Part shown: positions 40,069 to 47,524 of the stretch, in pieces
Position numbering within the stretch: position 1 is the first letter of the stretch
Layout of the letters: each line of letters starts with the position of its first letter
Source of the DNA: Marinobacter sediminum
GTDB lineage: Bacteria > Pseudomonadota > Gammaproteobacteria > Pseudomonadales > Oleiphilaceae
Length of the DNA: 64,000 nt
Assembly (NCBI RefSeq): GCF_016820575.1
Contig: NZ_JAEMQH010000004.1
Location: 1 to 64,000 of the forward strand
Direction: 5' to 3'
The notes under the pieces: generated by a model
Told to the model about the DNA's origin: nothing
The model's input: only the letters and a program-made list of their open reading frames with translations
The model's database searches: none
Program-made: the position numbers and the translations under genes

Positions 40069-40753
40069 CCGAGCGGTAGGCCTGGGCCAGGGATTCCGGC
40101 GACTCGCCGCGCCAGTAGCGCCAGCGTAACCGCCACATCAGAAAAATCGTACGCCACGGCCCCAGTTTTTCCCAGCGCCGGCTGTCGGTGATCACTGGCG
40201 ACCGAACACAAAACGGACGGGAGGCCAGACGCAGGCGCCGGGAAAACTCGACGTCCTCCATCAGTGGCAGCGGCTGGAAGCCACCCAGAGCTTCAAACAC
40301 ATCCCGGCGAACAAATATCGCCTGATCGCCGGTGCAGATTCCCGTCAGCCGGGACCGGGTGTTCATGAACCAGGCTATCACTCGGAACAGAGGCCGCTGC
40401 GCGCTCAGGCGCACATCGAACCGACCCCAAGCGCGGCGAGTTGCCATAAAAGCTTGTAAACGCGGGAGCGCATCGGAAGGGAGCCGGGTATCGGCATGCA
40501 GGAACAGCAACATATGGCCACGGGCGACCGTTGCACCGGCGTTCATCTGGGCGGCGCGGCCCTTTTCGGCATCGACAACCCGATCGCACAGTGGCCGTGC
40601 GAGCGCAGCGGTGCCATCGTCACTGCCAGCATCCACCACAATGACTTCATGGCCGGCTCGTCGCAGCGGCGCCAGCGCTTCGAGGGTACTTGTAATGCCG
40701 GTTGCTTCGTTCCACACCGGCATCACCACACTAAGGGAAAACTGATCAGGCAA
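40052..40753 (-). CDS. TIGR04283-type family 2 glycosyltransferase
   Basis: A 233-residue GT2 glycosyltransferase with the N-terminal VVMPVWNEATGITSTLEAL, the DxD-like VDAGSDDGT, and the acceptor-region segment GICTGDQAIFVRRDVFEALGG. A C-terminal membrane-associated stretch (TIFLMWRLRWRYW) follows. TTG at 40753 has CGGAG upstream and gives a normal N-terminus; an ATG ten codons later is possible. It precedes and overlaps the TIGR04282 gene. The tRNA-Arg gene lies just outside, on the other strand. Confidence 0.85.
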   Translation of the reverse strand: MPDQFSLSVVMPVWNEATGITSTLEALAPLRRAGHEVIVVDAGSDDGTAALARPLCDRVVDAEKGRAAQMNAGATVARGHMLLFLHADTRLPSDALPRLQAFMATRRAWGRFDVRLSAQRPLFRVIAWFMNTRSRLTGICTGDQAIFVRRDVFEALGGFQPLPLMEDVEFSRRLRLASRPFCVRSPVITDSRRWEKLGPWRTIFLMWRLRWRYWRGESPESLAQAYRSDVRNA

Positions 40754-40790
40754 CGTTCACTCCGGGATACCTAGGAATCAGGGCTACACC

Positions 40791-40819
40791 TTGAGCCGCC
40801 CGCTTCAGACCGCTATCAT
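40791..40819 (+). promoter_or_regulatory. Promoter of tRNA-Arg(CCT)
   Basis: TTGAGC (40791-40796) and TATCAT (40814-40819) with a 17-bp spacer, 20 bp before the tRNA. Confidence 0.6.
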
Positions 40820-40839
40820 ACCGCCCTTCCTGAGAAATT

Positions 40840-40916
40840 GCCCCCGTAGCTCATCTGGATAGAGCGTCCCCCTCCTAAGGGGAAGGTAGCAGGTTCGAGT
40901 CCTGCCGGGGGTACCA
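40840..40916 (+). tRNA. tRNA-Arg(CCT)
   Basis: A 77-nt cloverleaf: acceptor GCCCCCG/CGGGGGT, D stem GCTC/GAGC, anticodon stem TCCCC/GGGGA with loop CTCCTAA (anticodon CCT), T stem GCAGG/CCTGC with loop TTCGAGT, discriminator A and encoded CCA. The 3' end is the integration site of the element to its right; the attL core (40900-40918) keeps the gene intact. Confidence 0.97.
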
Positions 40917-40918
40917 GC
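40900..40918 (+). repeat. attL core (3' end of tRNA-Arg)
   Basis: The sequence TCCTGCCGGGGGTACCAGC is identical to 49529-49547; flanking bases differ. Confidence 0.92.
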
Positions 40919-40974
40919 TTAAAACTTCAGACTCTTGTTTTCATTGAGGTTTTAACGGAAAATCCCGCCGTATC

Positions 40975-41006
40975 GGTATCACATCTGGGACACGATGAGT
41001 GATACC
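40975..41006. promoter_or_regulatory. Putative integrase arm-type sites, left end
   Basis: GGTATCACA (40975-40983) and inverted TGATACC (41000-41006) lie just inside attL, the second within the integrase 5' codons. The same boxes occur at the right end. Confidence 0.55.
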
Positions 41007-42377
41007 ACCATGCCTAACGTACTCCACCGCTCCGGCGCATTAACAGTGACAATCGACTATCTGTGGCAAAAGCACACCAAAGGCCCTTATTACTACCGAC
41101 GCCGAGTGCCCAAGGACATAGCGCCGCGCATCGGCAAGAAAGTCCGTCAGGTCGCCTTGAAGACATATGACAAGATGGCAGCAGCCAAACTGATTGACAG
41201 CCTTGCCAAAGCTGACGATGCGCACTGGAAGCAACTCAGAGAAGGCACAGGATTAGGCGGGTCTCGGGGAGACGCAGAAAAACTACTTGAGCGCTTCAAT
41301 CTTGAGCCTGAGCCGATAGCAGAACAGACTGGCCCCTATGCTGACATTGGCCATGAGCTGTTCATCGAAGCCCTCGAAAAGAAAGTTCCAGGCGACGCTA
41401 CCAGCGTACAGCCACACTTGACAGACGCAGAGCTACGGGCGCTGGCCATCATTCAAGGTCGAGAGTCATTCACGCTGAGTGACGCTAAGCAGGTCTACTT
41501 GAAGAAACGGGGGGCGCTCACACCTATCGGGGCCACCAAGCGGATACACAATAATGCCGTCCTAGCCTTCAATCTTGTCATCAATGAAACAGGAGACAAT
41601 GAGATCAGGCGTGTACGTCGCCGAGATGTCACCCGTGTCATTGAAAAAGCACTGGAACAGGGCCTCAAGACCACCTCAATACGGAGACGGCTTAACACTG
41701 TCCGAGCTGCTATCAATGATTTGATTCGTGAATATGAACTGGCAGACGTACGCAACCCCTTCACTGGCTTTGAGATACCCAACTACGGGAAAGACGAAGA
41801 AAAGCGCGAGGGCCTGAATGATGCACAAGTCGAGCGACTGCGTGAGCATGCTGGTAAAACCGAAGGCGACACCAGCAACATCATCGGTCTATTGCTAGAC
41901 ACAGGGGCGCGTATCTCTGAGGTTGTCGGGATGCAGCGAGAGGACGTGGTGTTAGACGCTGAGACTCCTCATATTGTCATCAAGGAGAACCCCCTACGCG
42001 GTCTGAAAACCAAAGCATCGAGGCGCAAAGTTCCGCTCGTGGGTCATGCCCTGCTCGCCGCACAGAGAGCCATCAAGACGGCCAGTGACCAATACCTATT
42101 CCCGCGATATATGACAGGCGAGCGGGTCAAGAACGACGCTGCGTCCGCCTCGGTCAACAAGGCGCTTGCAAAGCTGAAATGCGGGACGGCGCACCAGATG
42201 CGACACACCATGAAGACACGGCTTGCTAATGCTGACGTCTCTCTGGATCGCATAGAGGAAATCCAAGGCTGGCGCAGCCGGGACACAATGGCGCACCACT
42301 ACGGCGAACAGACAGCACTGAAGAACATGCATGCAGCCTTGATCAGATCACTGTCAGCTAGTACTGAAGGGTCATAG
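40995..42377 (+). CDS. Tyrosine site-specific integrase
   Basis: A 460-residue phage-type integrase. The N-terminus has the DUF6538-like segment KHTKGPYYYRRRVPKDI, then an SAM-like core-binding region (about 165-260) and the catalytic domain with Arg306 in LLDTGARISEVVGM, His400/Arg403 in HQMRHTMKTRL and probable nucleophile Tyr436 in TMAHHYGEQ. The gene begins 79 bp after the tRNA and points into the element, the standard arrangement for tRNA integrators. It should recombine the 19-bp att cores. Arm-type box TGATACC overlaps its start, so it may be autoregulated. Confidence 0.93.
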   Translation: MSDTTMPNVLHRSGALTVTIDYLWQKHTKGPYYYRRRVPKDIAPRIGKKVRQVALKTYDKMAAAKLIDSLAKADDAHWKQLREGTGLGGSRGDAEKLLERFNLEPEPIAEQTGPYADIGHELFIEALEKKVPGDATSVQPHLTDAELRALAIIQGRESFTLSDAKQVYLKKRGALTPIGATKRIHNNAVLAFNLVINETGDNEIRRVRRRDVTRVIEKALEQGLKTTSIRRRLNTVRAAINDLIREYELADVRNPFTGFEIPNYGKDEEKREGLNDAQVERLREHAGKTEGDTSNIIGLLLDTGARISEVVGMQREDVVLDAETPHIVIKENPLRGLKTKASRRKVPLVGHALLAAQRAIKTASDQYLFPRYMTGERVKNDAASASVNKALAKLKCGTAHQMRHTMKTRLANADVSLDRIEEIQGWRSRDTMAHHYGEQTALKNMHAALIRSLSASTEGS

Positions 42378-42392
42378 AGACCGCTTCGTTCA

Positions 42393-43739
42393 CTAACTGG
42401 CTGCTACCAGCAGGGCCTCAATGTCCGGCATTGGCTCCCAATCAATCACCGCATCGAAACCGGTCAACTCTCGATAACTCTCGGCGGCGGCTTCCATTAC
42501 CCAGAAGGCATGCTCAGTTGCGACGATAAAACTGTCGTGAACCGGAAGAATTGGGATTTCCAAGGCCACGGCTTTCGTCAGCACAGCATCAACAATCTGG
42601 CTATCGAGGTACTGAAGGCGCTTCCAGTCCGACTGGAAAAACCTATGAGATATTTCCGGATGCTCCTCAGCGTAGGTCTCGAGATGTTCGCGGGCTTCAT
42701 CCGAGTTAAGCTGAGCGTTACGCATCAATGCTCGATGAGCTTGCCTGAAAGAATCGCAGTTTATGCTAAGCAGGCTGACCAGCTTCGTCAGCTCGCGGGG
42801 GCGGCTTCCTGAGGAATAACAGTCTTCTGGAGCTGCTATACCCTCTGCGTTGTATAGCAAACGCGGGTGAAGGCTTTTGTAATCCAGTTCAACGGTCGGT
42901 TTTCCGTCCACCGTAATAGTCGCTCTCTCGCCTTTCCTCAGTCCCTGAGCACCGCAATAGAAGCGTCCACCGGACCTGAAATCGCCGCTGAACACTCGGT
43001 AGCATCTGAGACTGCTGGTCGGAATCGCACGCCGTTCATCGCTCTCAAGGTAGCTCTGTTTGTCTATCATTGGCACGTACGACCACGCGTACAGAAACCG
43101 AAGACTGTTTGCCGCATCGACTCGCTCACGCATCGCCAAAGTCAACGCTTCGTCTACGTAATCCTGAAGCCGTTTGTCACCGTCTTTCAGGACAATGGTT
43201 TCGCCGCTTTCTCTCAGAGTGACAGCCATAACGTCCTCGGAATGCTCAAAAAGCCAACTTTTAAGCGACCGTGTAGGCAGCCAGAGTGAGGCTACACCTT
43301 TAGGAGAGTCTGCCCCTTTGAAGCCTTTCCAACATTCCGCAAACTCAATAGCCACCAACGCATCCAGTGCCTTTGTAAACTGCGTCGTGCTGAAATCGCA
43401 GACTCGGTAACGATCAGGCTCGCTTACGCGAGAAGTTGACCGCTTGTGTATAAAGCCGCAAAGAGCCCCTTTAAGCTCCCCAAAGTCAGCGGCTTGCGCC
43501 AACATAAGCAATGCAGCCATCAACGCCTGTCTCTGTCCTCGCTTTCCTCGATTGCCAATCGCTGGAAACAGAAAACCGAAAAGTTCATCAACGCAGGCAC
43601 CATCAAGCCCTGCTCCGAAATCGGGAAGAAAGGACCAAACTTCCTTTCGACCACCTTCTGGCATGGACTGTTTGTGGTGACTGGTCTCCCAAACGGAGTT
43701 CCGCTCGATATTCGCTATTCGGGGGGGCAAATTAAACAC
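42393..43739 (-). CDS. Element protein with polymerase-like palm signature
   Basis: A 448-residue protein of no recognised named family. The central and C-terminal parts have features of a family A DNA polymerase-like palm: an acidic motif TVELDYKSLHPRLLYN (around 285-300), reminiscent of motif A, and ILPVHDSFIVATEH (around 408-421), reminiscent of motif C with HD. Between them is LTKLVSLLSINCDSFRQAH. The N-terminal half (about 1-200) is basic/helical and may bind DNA. I infer a replication, primase-polymerase or repair role for the element. The start is unsure: GTG at 43739 or ATG at 43664, neither with a good ribosome site. Convergent with the integrase gene. Confidence 0.7.
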   Translation of the reverse strand: MFNLPPRIANIERNSVWETSHHKQSMPEGGRKEVWSFLPDFGAGLDGACVDELFGFLFPAIGNRGKRGQRQALMAALLMLAQAADFGELKGALCGFIHKRSTSRVSEPDRYRVCDFSTTQFTKALDALVAIEFAECWKGFKGADSPKGVASLWLPTRSLKSWLFEHSEDVMAVTLRESGETIVLKDGDKRLQDYVDEALTLAMRERVDAANSLRFLYAWSYVPMIDKQSYLESDERRAIPTSSLRCYRVFSGDFRSGGRFYCGAQGLRKGERATITVDGKPTVELDYKSLHPRLLYNAEGIAAPEDCYSSGSRPRELTKLVSLLSINCDSFRQAHRALMRNAQLNSDEAREHLETYAEEHPEISHRFFQSDWKRLQYLDSQIVDAVLTKAVALEIPILPVHDSFIVATEHAFWVMEAAAESYRELTGFDAVIDWEPMPDIEALLVAAS

Positions 43740-43812
43740 GGGCTCTAAGTGATTTCTTTATGAGTCAAAGGGGGCGTGGAGTTTACCCTTTAGGCACTAA
43801 TGGCTCTACAAA

Positions 43813-43928
43813 GGGTTATTGATATAGATGAATAACCCCTTCATATACCTTGATAACAACAGGGTGCTAGACACAGGCATGAAGCTGCTGCCAGCTTTTC
43901 TCCCTAAGGTGTGGGTTATCAAATAACC
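43813..43928. repeat. GGTTAT inverted repeats between two element genes
   Basis: GGGTTATT / AATAACCC with a 10-bp spacer at 43813-43838, and GGTTAT-CAA-ATAACC at 43914-43928 just after the recombinase stop. Shared half-site GGTTAT suggests a common binding protein, or the second may be a weak terminator hairpin. Confidence 0.5.
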
Positions 43929-43931
43929 AGC

Positions 43932-44555
43932 TCACTTGGCTTCTTTGGCACCTGCCAGCACCCGACACACGGTTGCTTTGGAATACCCAGACAGCTTGGC
44001 GATGTCATTTAAAGTATGCCCAGCATCCCGCAACTCGATAACGCGCTGATGCCGCTTGGAGTCTGCCTGTCGCCCCCTGTACTTGCCTTCCTGCTTTGCC
44101 TTCTGAATGCCCTGCCCCTGACGTTTGCGCCGATCCTCGTAGTCCTTGCGGGCTATGGCAGCCAGCATATCCAGCATCATCGTATTGATTGCCTTCAACA
44201 TTGACTGCATAAAGTCCTGGCCGTCCTTCACGTTAAACGCTTGGTAGGAGGTCGGGAGGTCCTTGGCCACCACCGAAAGCCCCTTGTCTTCGATCTGGCG
44301 TTTGAGGCGCTGCCAATCCTCATCCTTGAGCCTCGTTAGGCGGTCTACTTGCTCCAAAAGCAGGATGTCACCGGGCTGTGAGTCATTTAGCAGACGCTGC
44401 AACTCGGGGCGGTCCAGCGTCGCCCCTGAGACGTTCTCGACGTAGTACGAGGCGACGCGTCGCCCGTGCTCCTCAGCGAAGGCAGTCAGCTCCTCCCTCG
44501 CTCTCTCAGCATTCTGATCATCGGTCGAGGCTCGCAGATAAGCACGGACAAACAT
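43932..44555 (-). CDS. Serine recombinase (resolvase/invertase family)
   Basis: A 207-residue small serine recombinase. The N-terminal catalytic domain begins RAYLRASTDDQNAERAREEL with the catalytic serine in the RASTDDQ motif (residue 10), and shows DILLLEQVDRLTRLKDEDW, the R-rich motif. The C-terminus carries a helix-turn-helix (HTLNDIAKLSGYSKATVCRVL). It may invert, resolve multimers or help the element move. A dense array of TGTCTC boxes lies directly upstream (44571-44677), a plausible crossover or regulatory site. Confidence 0.92.
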   Translation of the reverse strand: MFVRAYLRASTDDQNAERAREELTAFAEEHGRRVASYYVENVSGATLDRPELQRLLNDSQPGDILLLEQVDRLTRLKDEDWQRLKRQIEDKGLSVVAKDLPTSYQAFNVKDGQDFMQSMLKAINTMMLDMLAAIARKDYEDRRKRQGQGIQKAKQEGKYRGRQADSKRHQRVIELRDAGHTLNDIAKLSGYSKATVCRVLAGAKEAK

Positions 44556-44570
44556 GCAGTAGACTCCCTG

Positions 44571-44677
44571 TGTCTCATTAAGGTTGTCTCAATATCTACT
44601 GTCTCATATAGGTTGTCAAGCAATTACTTTTCGTCGGACCTCAGGTGGTCGCATGGAGACATACCTTGCTGAGACAT
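44571..44677. repeat. TGTCTC box array upstream of the serine recombinase
   Basis: TGTCTCA occurs at 44571-44577, 44585-44591 and 44600-44606, 14-15 bp apart, and inverted as GAGACAT at 44656-44662 and 44671-44677, again 15 bp apart. The first and third are parts of an 18-bp repeat TGTCTCATtaAGGTTGTC (16 of 18 identical). This resembles a resolvase res site or an autoregulatory operator. Confidence 0.7.
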
Positions 44678-44762
44678 AACGAAAAGGGGGCCTACGGGGG
44701 ACACCGCCGAGACGAGCCCATGTAAAAGTCCAACAAATTTTTTTCATTCGCGTGATCAAGTG

Positions 44763-44830
44763 TTCCCGTTTTGGGAATTTATTCTTGACCAAGCCATCAA
44801 ATGGTGAGAACATTGTTCCCAATATGGGAA
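44763..44830 (+). promoter_or_regulatory. Twin TTCCC-N5-GGGAA operators around a promoter
   Basis: Two 15-bp palindromes, TTCCC-GTTTT-GGGAA (44763-44777) and TTCCC-AATAT-GGGAA (44816-44830), have centres 53 bp apart, near five helical turns. Between them is TTGACC (44785-44790) with a weak -10 GAACAT 17 bp on. They precede the HigB-like gene by 19 bp and are typical of antitoxin autorepression. Confidence 0.75.
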
Positions 44831-44849
44831 TATTCAGAGATCTTAGGTT

Positions 44850-45119
44850 ATGAGGTTAGTGGGCCGCGAGAGGGTCTTCAGTTGCAACGTAAGCGACACA
44901 GCCACACAAGAGTGGCTATCTGCATGGATGTCAGAAGTCTCCGAGAGCCAATGGTCATCTCCATCTGAGCTCTTGGACCACTATCCATCCGCCCATGATT
45001 TGGGGAAAGGAGTATTCCTGTTTTCAGTTGGTGACGGAGGCATGTTTTTGGAAGTTCTTTTTTCATTCCCACAGAAAATCGCATGTATTCTCAATTTCAA
45101 AGAAAGTAACGAACGATGA
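44850..45119 (+). CDS. HigB-like small protein, putative toxin
   Basis: An 89-residue protein with a degenerate HigB/RelE-like pattern: MRLVGRER at the start, then ATQEWLSAWMSEV, QWSSPSELLDHYPSAHDLG and FLFSVGDGG with a following hydrophobic strand. Known HigB toxins have a W-x-SP-x-E/DL and the same spacing, but the arginine of gNkYR and the tHaeYD end are not seen. It may be an inactive or divergent toxin. Its stop overlaps the ATG of the antitoxin-peptidase gene (ATGA). No strong ribosome site other than AGG at close spacing. Confidence 0.6.
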   Translation: MRLVGRERVFSCNVSDTATQEWLSAWMSEVSESQWSSPSELLDHYPSAHDLGKGVFLFSVGDGGMFLEVLFSFPQKIACILNFKESNER

Positions 45120-46339
45120 TCGAACAAGCCAGGGTCATAAAAACTGAAGGCCAGTACCAGAGCTATCTGAGTGAGGTTCAGTCGCTGCTGTTGGCTAGCC
45201 CCGAGATAGGAAGTGAAGACAGCGAAAGGCTGGAATTGCTTACTGTACTGTTGGAAAACTACGAGAATCAGAAATATCCAGTTGAAGCCCCCGATCCAAT
45301 TGCTGCGATCAAGTTTCGGATGCAAGAAAAGGGACTTAAACAAGCTGATTTAATTCCCTATTTTGGAACGCGTAGCAGAGTTTCCGAGGTTCTATCTGGC
45401 AAACGCCCTTTAACACTTCAAATGATTCGTGCACTTTCGGTGGGGCTGGGAATATCTGCGGAAACGCTGATTGGCCTTCCAGAGAAAGAGAGACCGACAC
45501 AGCAAGAGATTGATTGGTCCCGTTTCCCGGCAAAAGAAATGGTCGCGCGAGGCTGGATTCAAAAGGCTGCCGGACGCGCCAAGCGAAGCATTGAAGACCA
45601 AGTACAGGAATTCATCTCACAAATCGGTTGGCAACTTGGCGATGCCGCTTTTAAGCGAAGCATATCTGGCGAAGCATTCTCGCCGACCACCAAATATTCA
45701 CTGTACGCCTGGCTTTCTCGCGTTATCCAAAAGGCAAGAGAGCGAAAACAGTTTGTCGGGAAATATGATGAATCAGCTCTTTCTAACCAAACGCTTAGAG
45801 AACTTGCGCAGCTAAGCTGGTTCGAAAATGGCCCCAAGCTAGCCATCGAGTATTTAGAGAAGATCGGTATCTGTATCGTGGTAGAACCTCATCTCAAAGG
45901 AACTATGCTGGATGGCGCTGCCCTCAAGGATACCGATGGTACACCTGTCATAGGCCTAACCATTCGTCACGACAGATTAGACAACTTCTGGTTTACGCTT
46001 CTGCATGAAGTTGTCCATATCTGGAAACACGTTGGCGAAGATGACACCTTTATGGATGACCTTGATTCATCAGCTTCGACTGACAAAAGAGAGGCTGAGG
46101 CAAACCGATTGGCACGCGAAGCCCTGATTCCACGCGTATCATGGAAAAGGAGCCAAGCCTATCTTTCTCCGTCGAAAGAGGCTATTGATGAGCTATCGCG
46201 CAAACTAAAAGTAAGCCCAGCAATAATCGCGGGGCGCATCCGACGAGAAAAAGGAAATTATCGTCTTTTTGCTGACCTAGTCGGGCACGGAGAAGTCAGT
46301 AAGGTTCTATTCAATCGCGGTGAAGAGGGCGAAAAATGA
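45116..46339 (+). CDS. HigA-like HTH domain fused to ImmA/IrrE metallopeptidase
   Basis: A 407-residue fusion. Residues 1-120 resemble HigA antitoxins: SERLELLTVLLENYENQKYP, then AIKFRMQEKGLKQADLIPYF and SRVSEVLSGKRPLTLQMIRAL (HTH). The C-terminal half is an ImmA/IrrE zinc metallopeptidase with HEVVH at residues 297-301 in TLLHEVVHIWKH and a downstream glutamate in EAEANRLAREALIP. Such peptidases cleave repressors on DNA damage or infection. It is coupled on both sides by ATGA overlaps, to the HigB-like gene before and the Beta-family gene after, and its HTH probably binds the twin operators. Confidence 0.85.
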   Translation: MIEQARVIKTEGQYQSYLSEVQSLLLASPEIGSEDSERLELLTVLLENYENQKYPVEAPDPIAAIKFRMQEKGLKQADLIPYFGTRSRVSEVLSGKRPLTLQMIRALSVGLGISAETLIGLPEKERPTQQEIDWSRFPAKEMVARGWIQKAAGRAKRSIEDQVQEFISQIGWQLGDAAFKRSISGEAFSPTTKYSLYAWLSRVIQKARERKQFVGKYDESALSNQTLRELAQLSWFENGPKLAIEYLEKIGICIVVEPHLKGTMLDGAALKDTDGTPVIGLTIRHDRLDNFWFTLLHEVVHIWKHVGEDDTFMDDLDSSASTDKREAEANRLAREALIPRVSWKRSQAYLSPSKEAIDELSRKLKVSPAIIAGRIRREKGNYRLFADLVGHGEVSKVLFNRGEEGEK

Positions 46340-47469
46340 TTCCCACATACATTCCCATATTGAAGGGCAAGAAGGGCGAATTTGACGCTCTCAAGCATAC
46401 AAATCCTAGCACGGCTGAGAGGCTGAAACCGCTATTTGAGGTGCCAGCATTCGCAGGTAGTATCGCAGAGTCCAAACGATTCCAAGACCTCGCACAACCG
46501 ACAGTTGCATTTCTCAACGAGCTTGCGGTCAAGATGGCGAACGTTTGGGAGGGAAGGCGGTGCTTTGTGGATGCACGCCATTGGGCGCCAAATGCCACCC
46601 TCGAGAATGGCGAGCACGTTCTTAGCTATGTGCACTCTCGACTTGCTTCGCTCGGTGTCCTTTCTAACCCCGTGGTTAACTACGATGTCTGGGACGACCC
46701 AGAGTATCAGGAAGTTTTCAAAGATGCTGGAGTCGGCAACGACGCAACTTTGTGCATTCGCCTACAGTCCGACGCGATGGAAGACCTAGACGATCCTGAG
46801 TACTTCATGGAACGACTTGAGGAAATCATTGCGTCAACAGCCTTTGAAGAGGCAAGAATCTGCGTTCTCATTGATTTCGGCGATACAGCTCCTCTGTCCG
46901 TGATCGACATGCAGGCGGAAGTGGAGAAATGTCTGGCCGCCCTATCTCGCTGGCGTTTCGCTTACATAGCCATCGCTGGCAGTTCTATCCCGACGCTGAT
47001 AAACGACGCGGTTGAAGAAATCAACTCGACTGGCTTCGTCACAAGAAAAGAGATGCTTACATGGAAGGCCCTGAAAAAGGCATATCCTTCCAAGAACCTT
47101 GTTTTTTCTGATTACGCCATTCGCAACCCCAATGCTGTTGACGATGTTCCGGCAACTCATGCGAATGGAAAGATCAGATACACGATTACGAATCAGTTTT
47201 TCGTAGTCCGTGGCCACTCAATGCAGCTTCATGACAAAGGCAAGCAGTACCACAGGCTTTCAGCCGTGGTCGCCAATAGCAGCCATTTCCTTGGAAGGAA
47301 TTTTAGCTATGGAGACGAGCATATCTATTGTTGTGCAAAAGGCGAAGGCGGGTGCGGCAACCCGACCACTCGGATAACTATCGATACGACCCACCATCTG
47401 AGGGCAGTCACAACTGAAGTCTTGGAGTTCACTGTGGCAACCGCCAAAGATGTAGAAAAGAGCCGATAA
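46336..47469 (+). CDS. Beta-family protein
   Basis: A 377-residue protein of the Beta-protein family (PF14350 by recognition). It starts MIPTYIPILKGKKGEFDAL and continues STAERLKPLFEVPAF, both typical for the family. Function is unknown; members occur in phage and in mobile islands, often next to ImmA-like peptidases. No membrane segment or signal peptide. It is the third gene of the ATGA-coupled operon, and therefore a likely effector or substrate of the peptidase. A hairpin follows before the convergent RT gene. Confidence 0.78.
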   Translation: MIPTYIPILKGKKGEFDALKHTNPSTAERLKPLFEVPAFAGSIAESKRFQDLAQPTVAFLNELAVKMANVWEGRRCFVDARHWAPNATLENGEHVLSYVHSRLASLGVLSNPVVNYDVWDDPEYQEVFKDAGVGNDATLCIRLQSDAMEDLDDPEYFMERLEEIIASTAFEEARICVLIDFGDTAPLSVIDMQAEVEKCLAALSRWRFAYIAIAGSSIPTLINDAVEEINSTGFVTRKEMLTWKALKKAYPSKNLVFSDYAIRNPNAVDDVPATHANGKIRYTITNQFFVVRGHSMQLHDKGKQYHRLSAVVANSSHFLGRNFSYGDEHIYCCAKGEGGCGNPTTRITIDTTHHLRAVTTEVLEFTVATAKDVEKSR

Positions 47470-47484
47470 ATTTCAAACAAATCC

Positions 47485-47506
47485 GGGCGCTCAAGGAAGA
47501 GCGCCC
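47485..47506. terminator. Hairpin between the Beta-family gene and the convergent RT gene
   Basis: GGGCGCTC / GAGCGCCC is a perfect 8-bp stem with loop AAGGAA, 16 bp after the Beta stop and near the RT stop. The T run is weak (TCTC). Confidence 0.6.
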
Positions 47507-47524
47507 TCTCACCTAAATCACGGG

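Noticed and set aside
44571..44677. CRISPR array
   Set aside because: Repeat units are only 6-18 bp with 14-15 bp spacing, mixed orientation and no cas genes.
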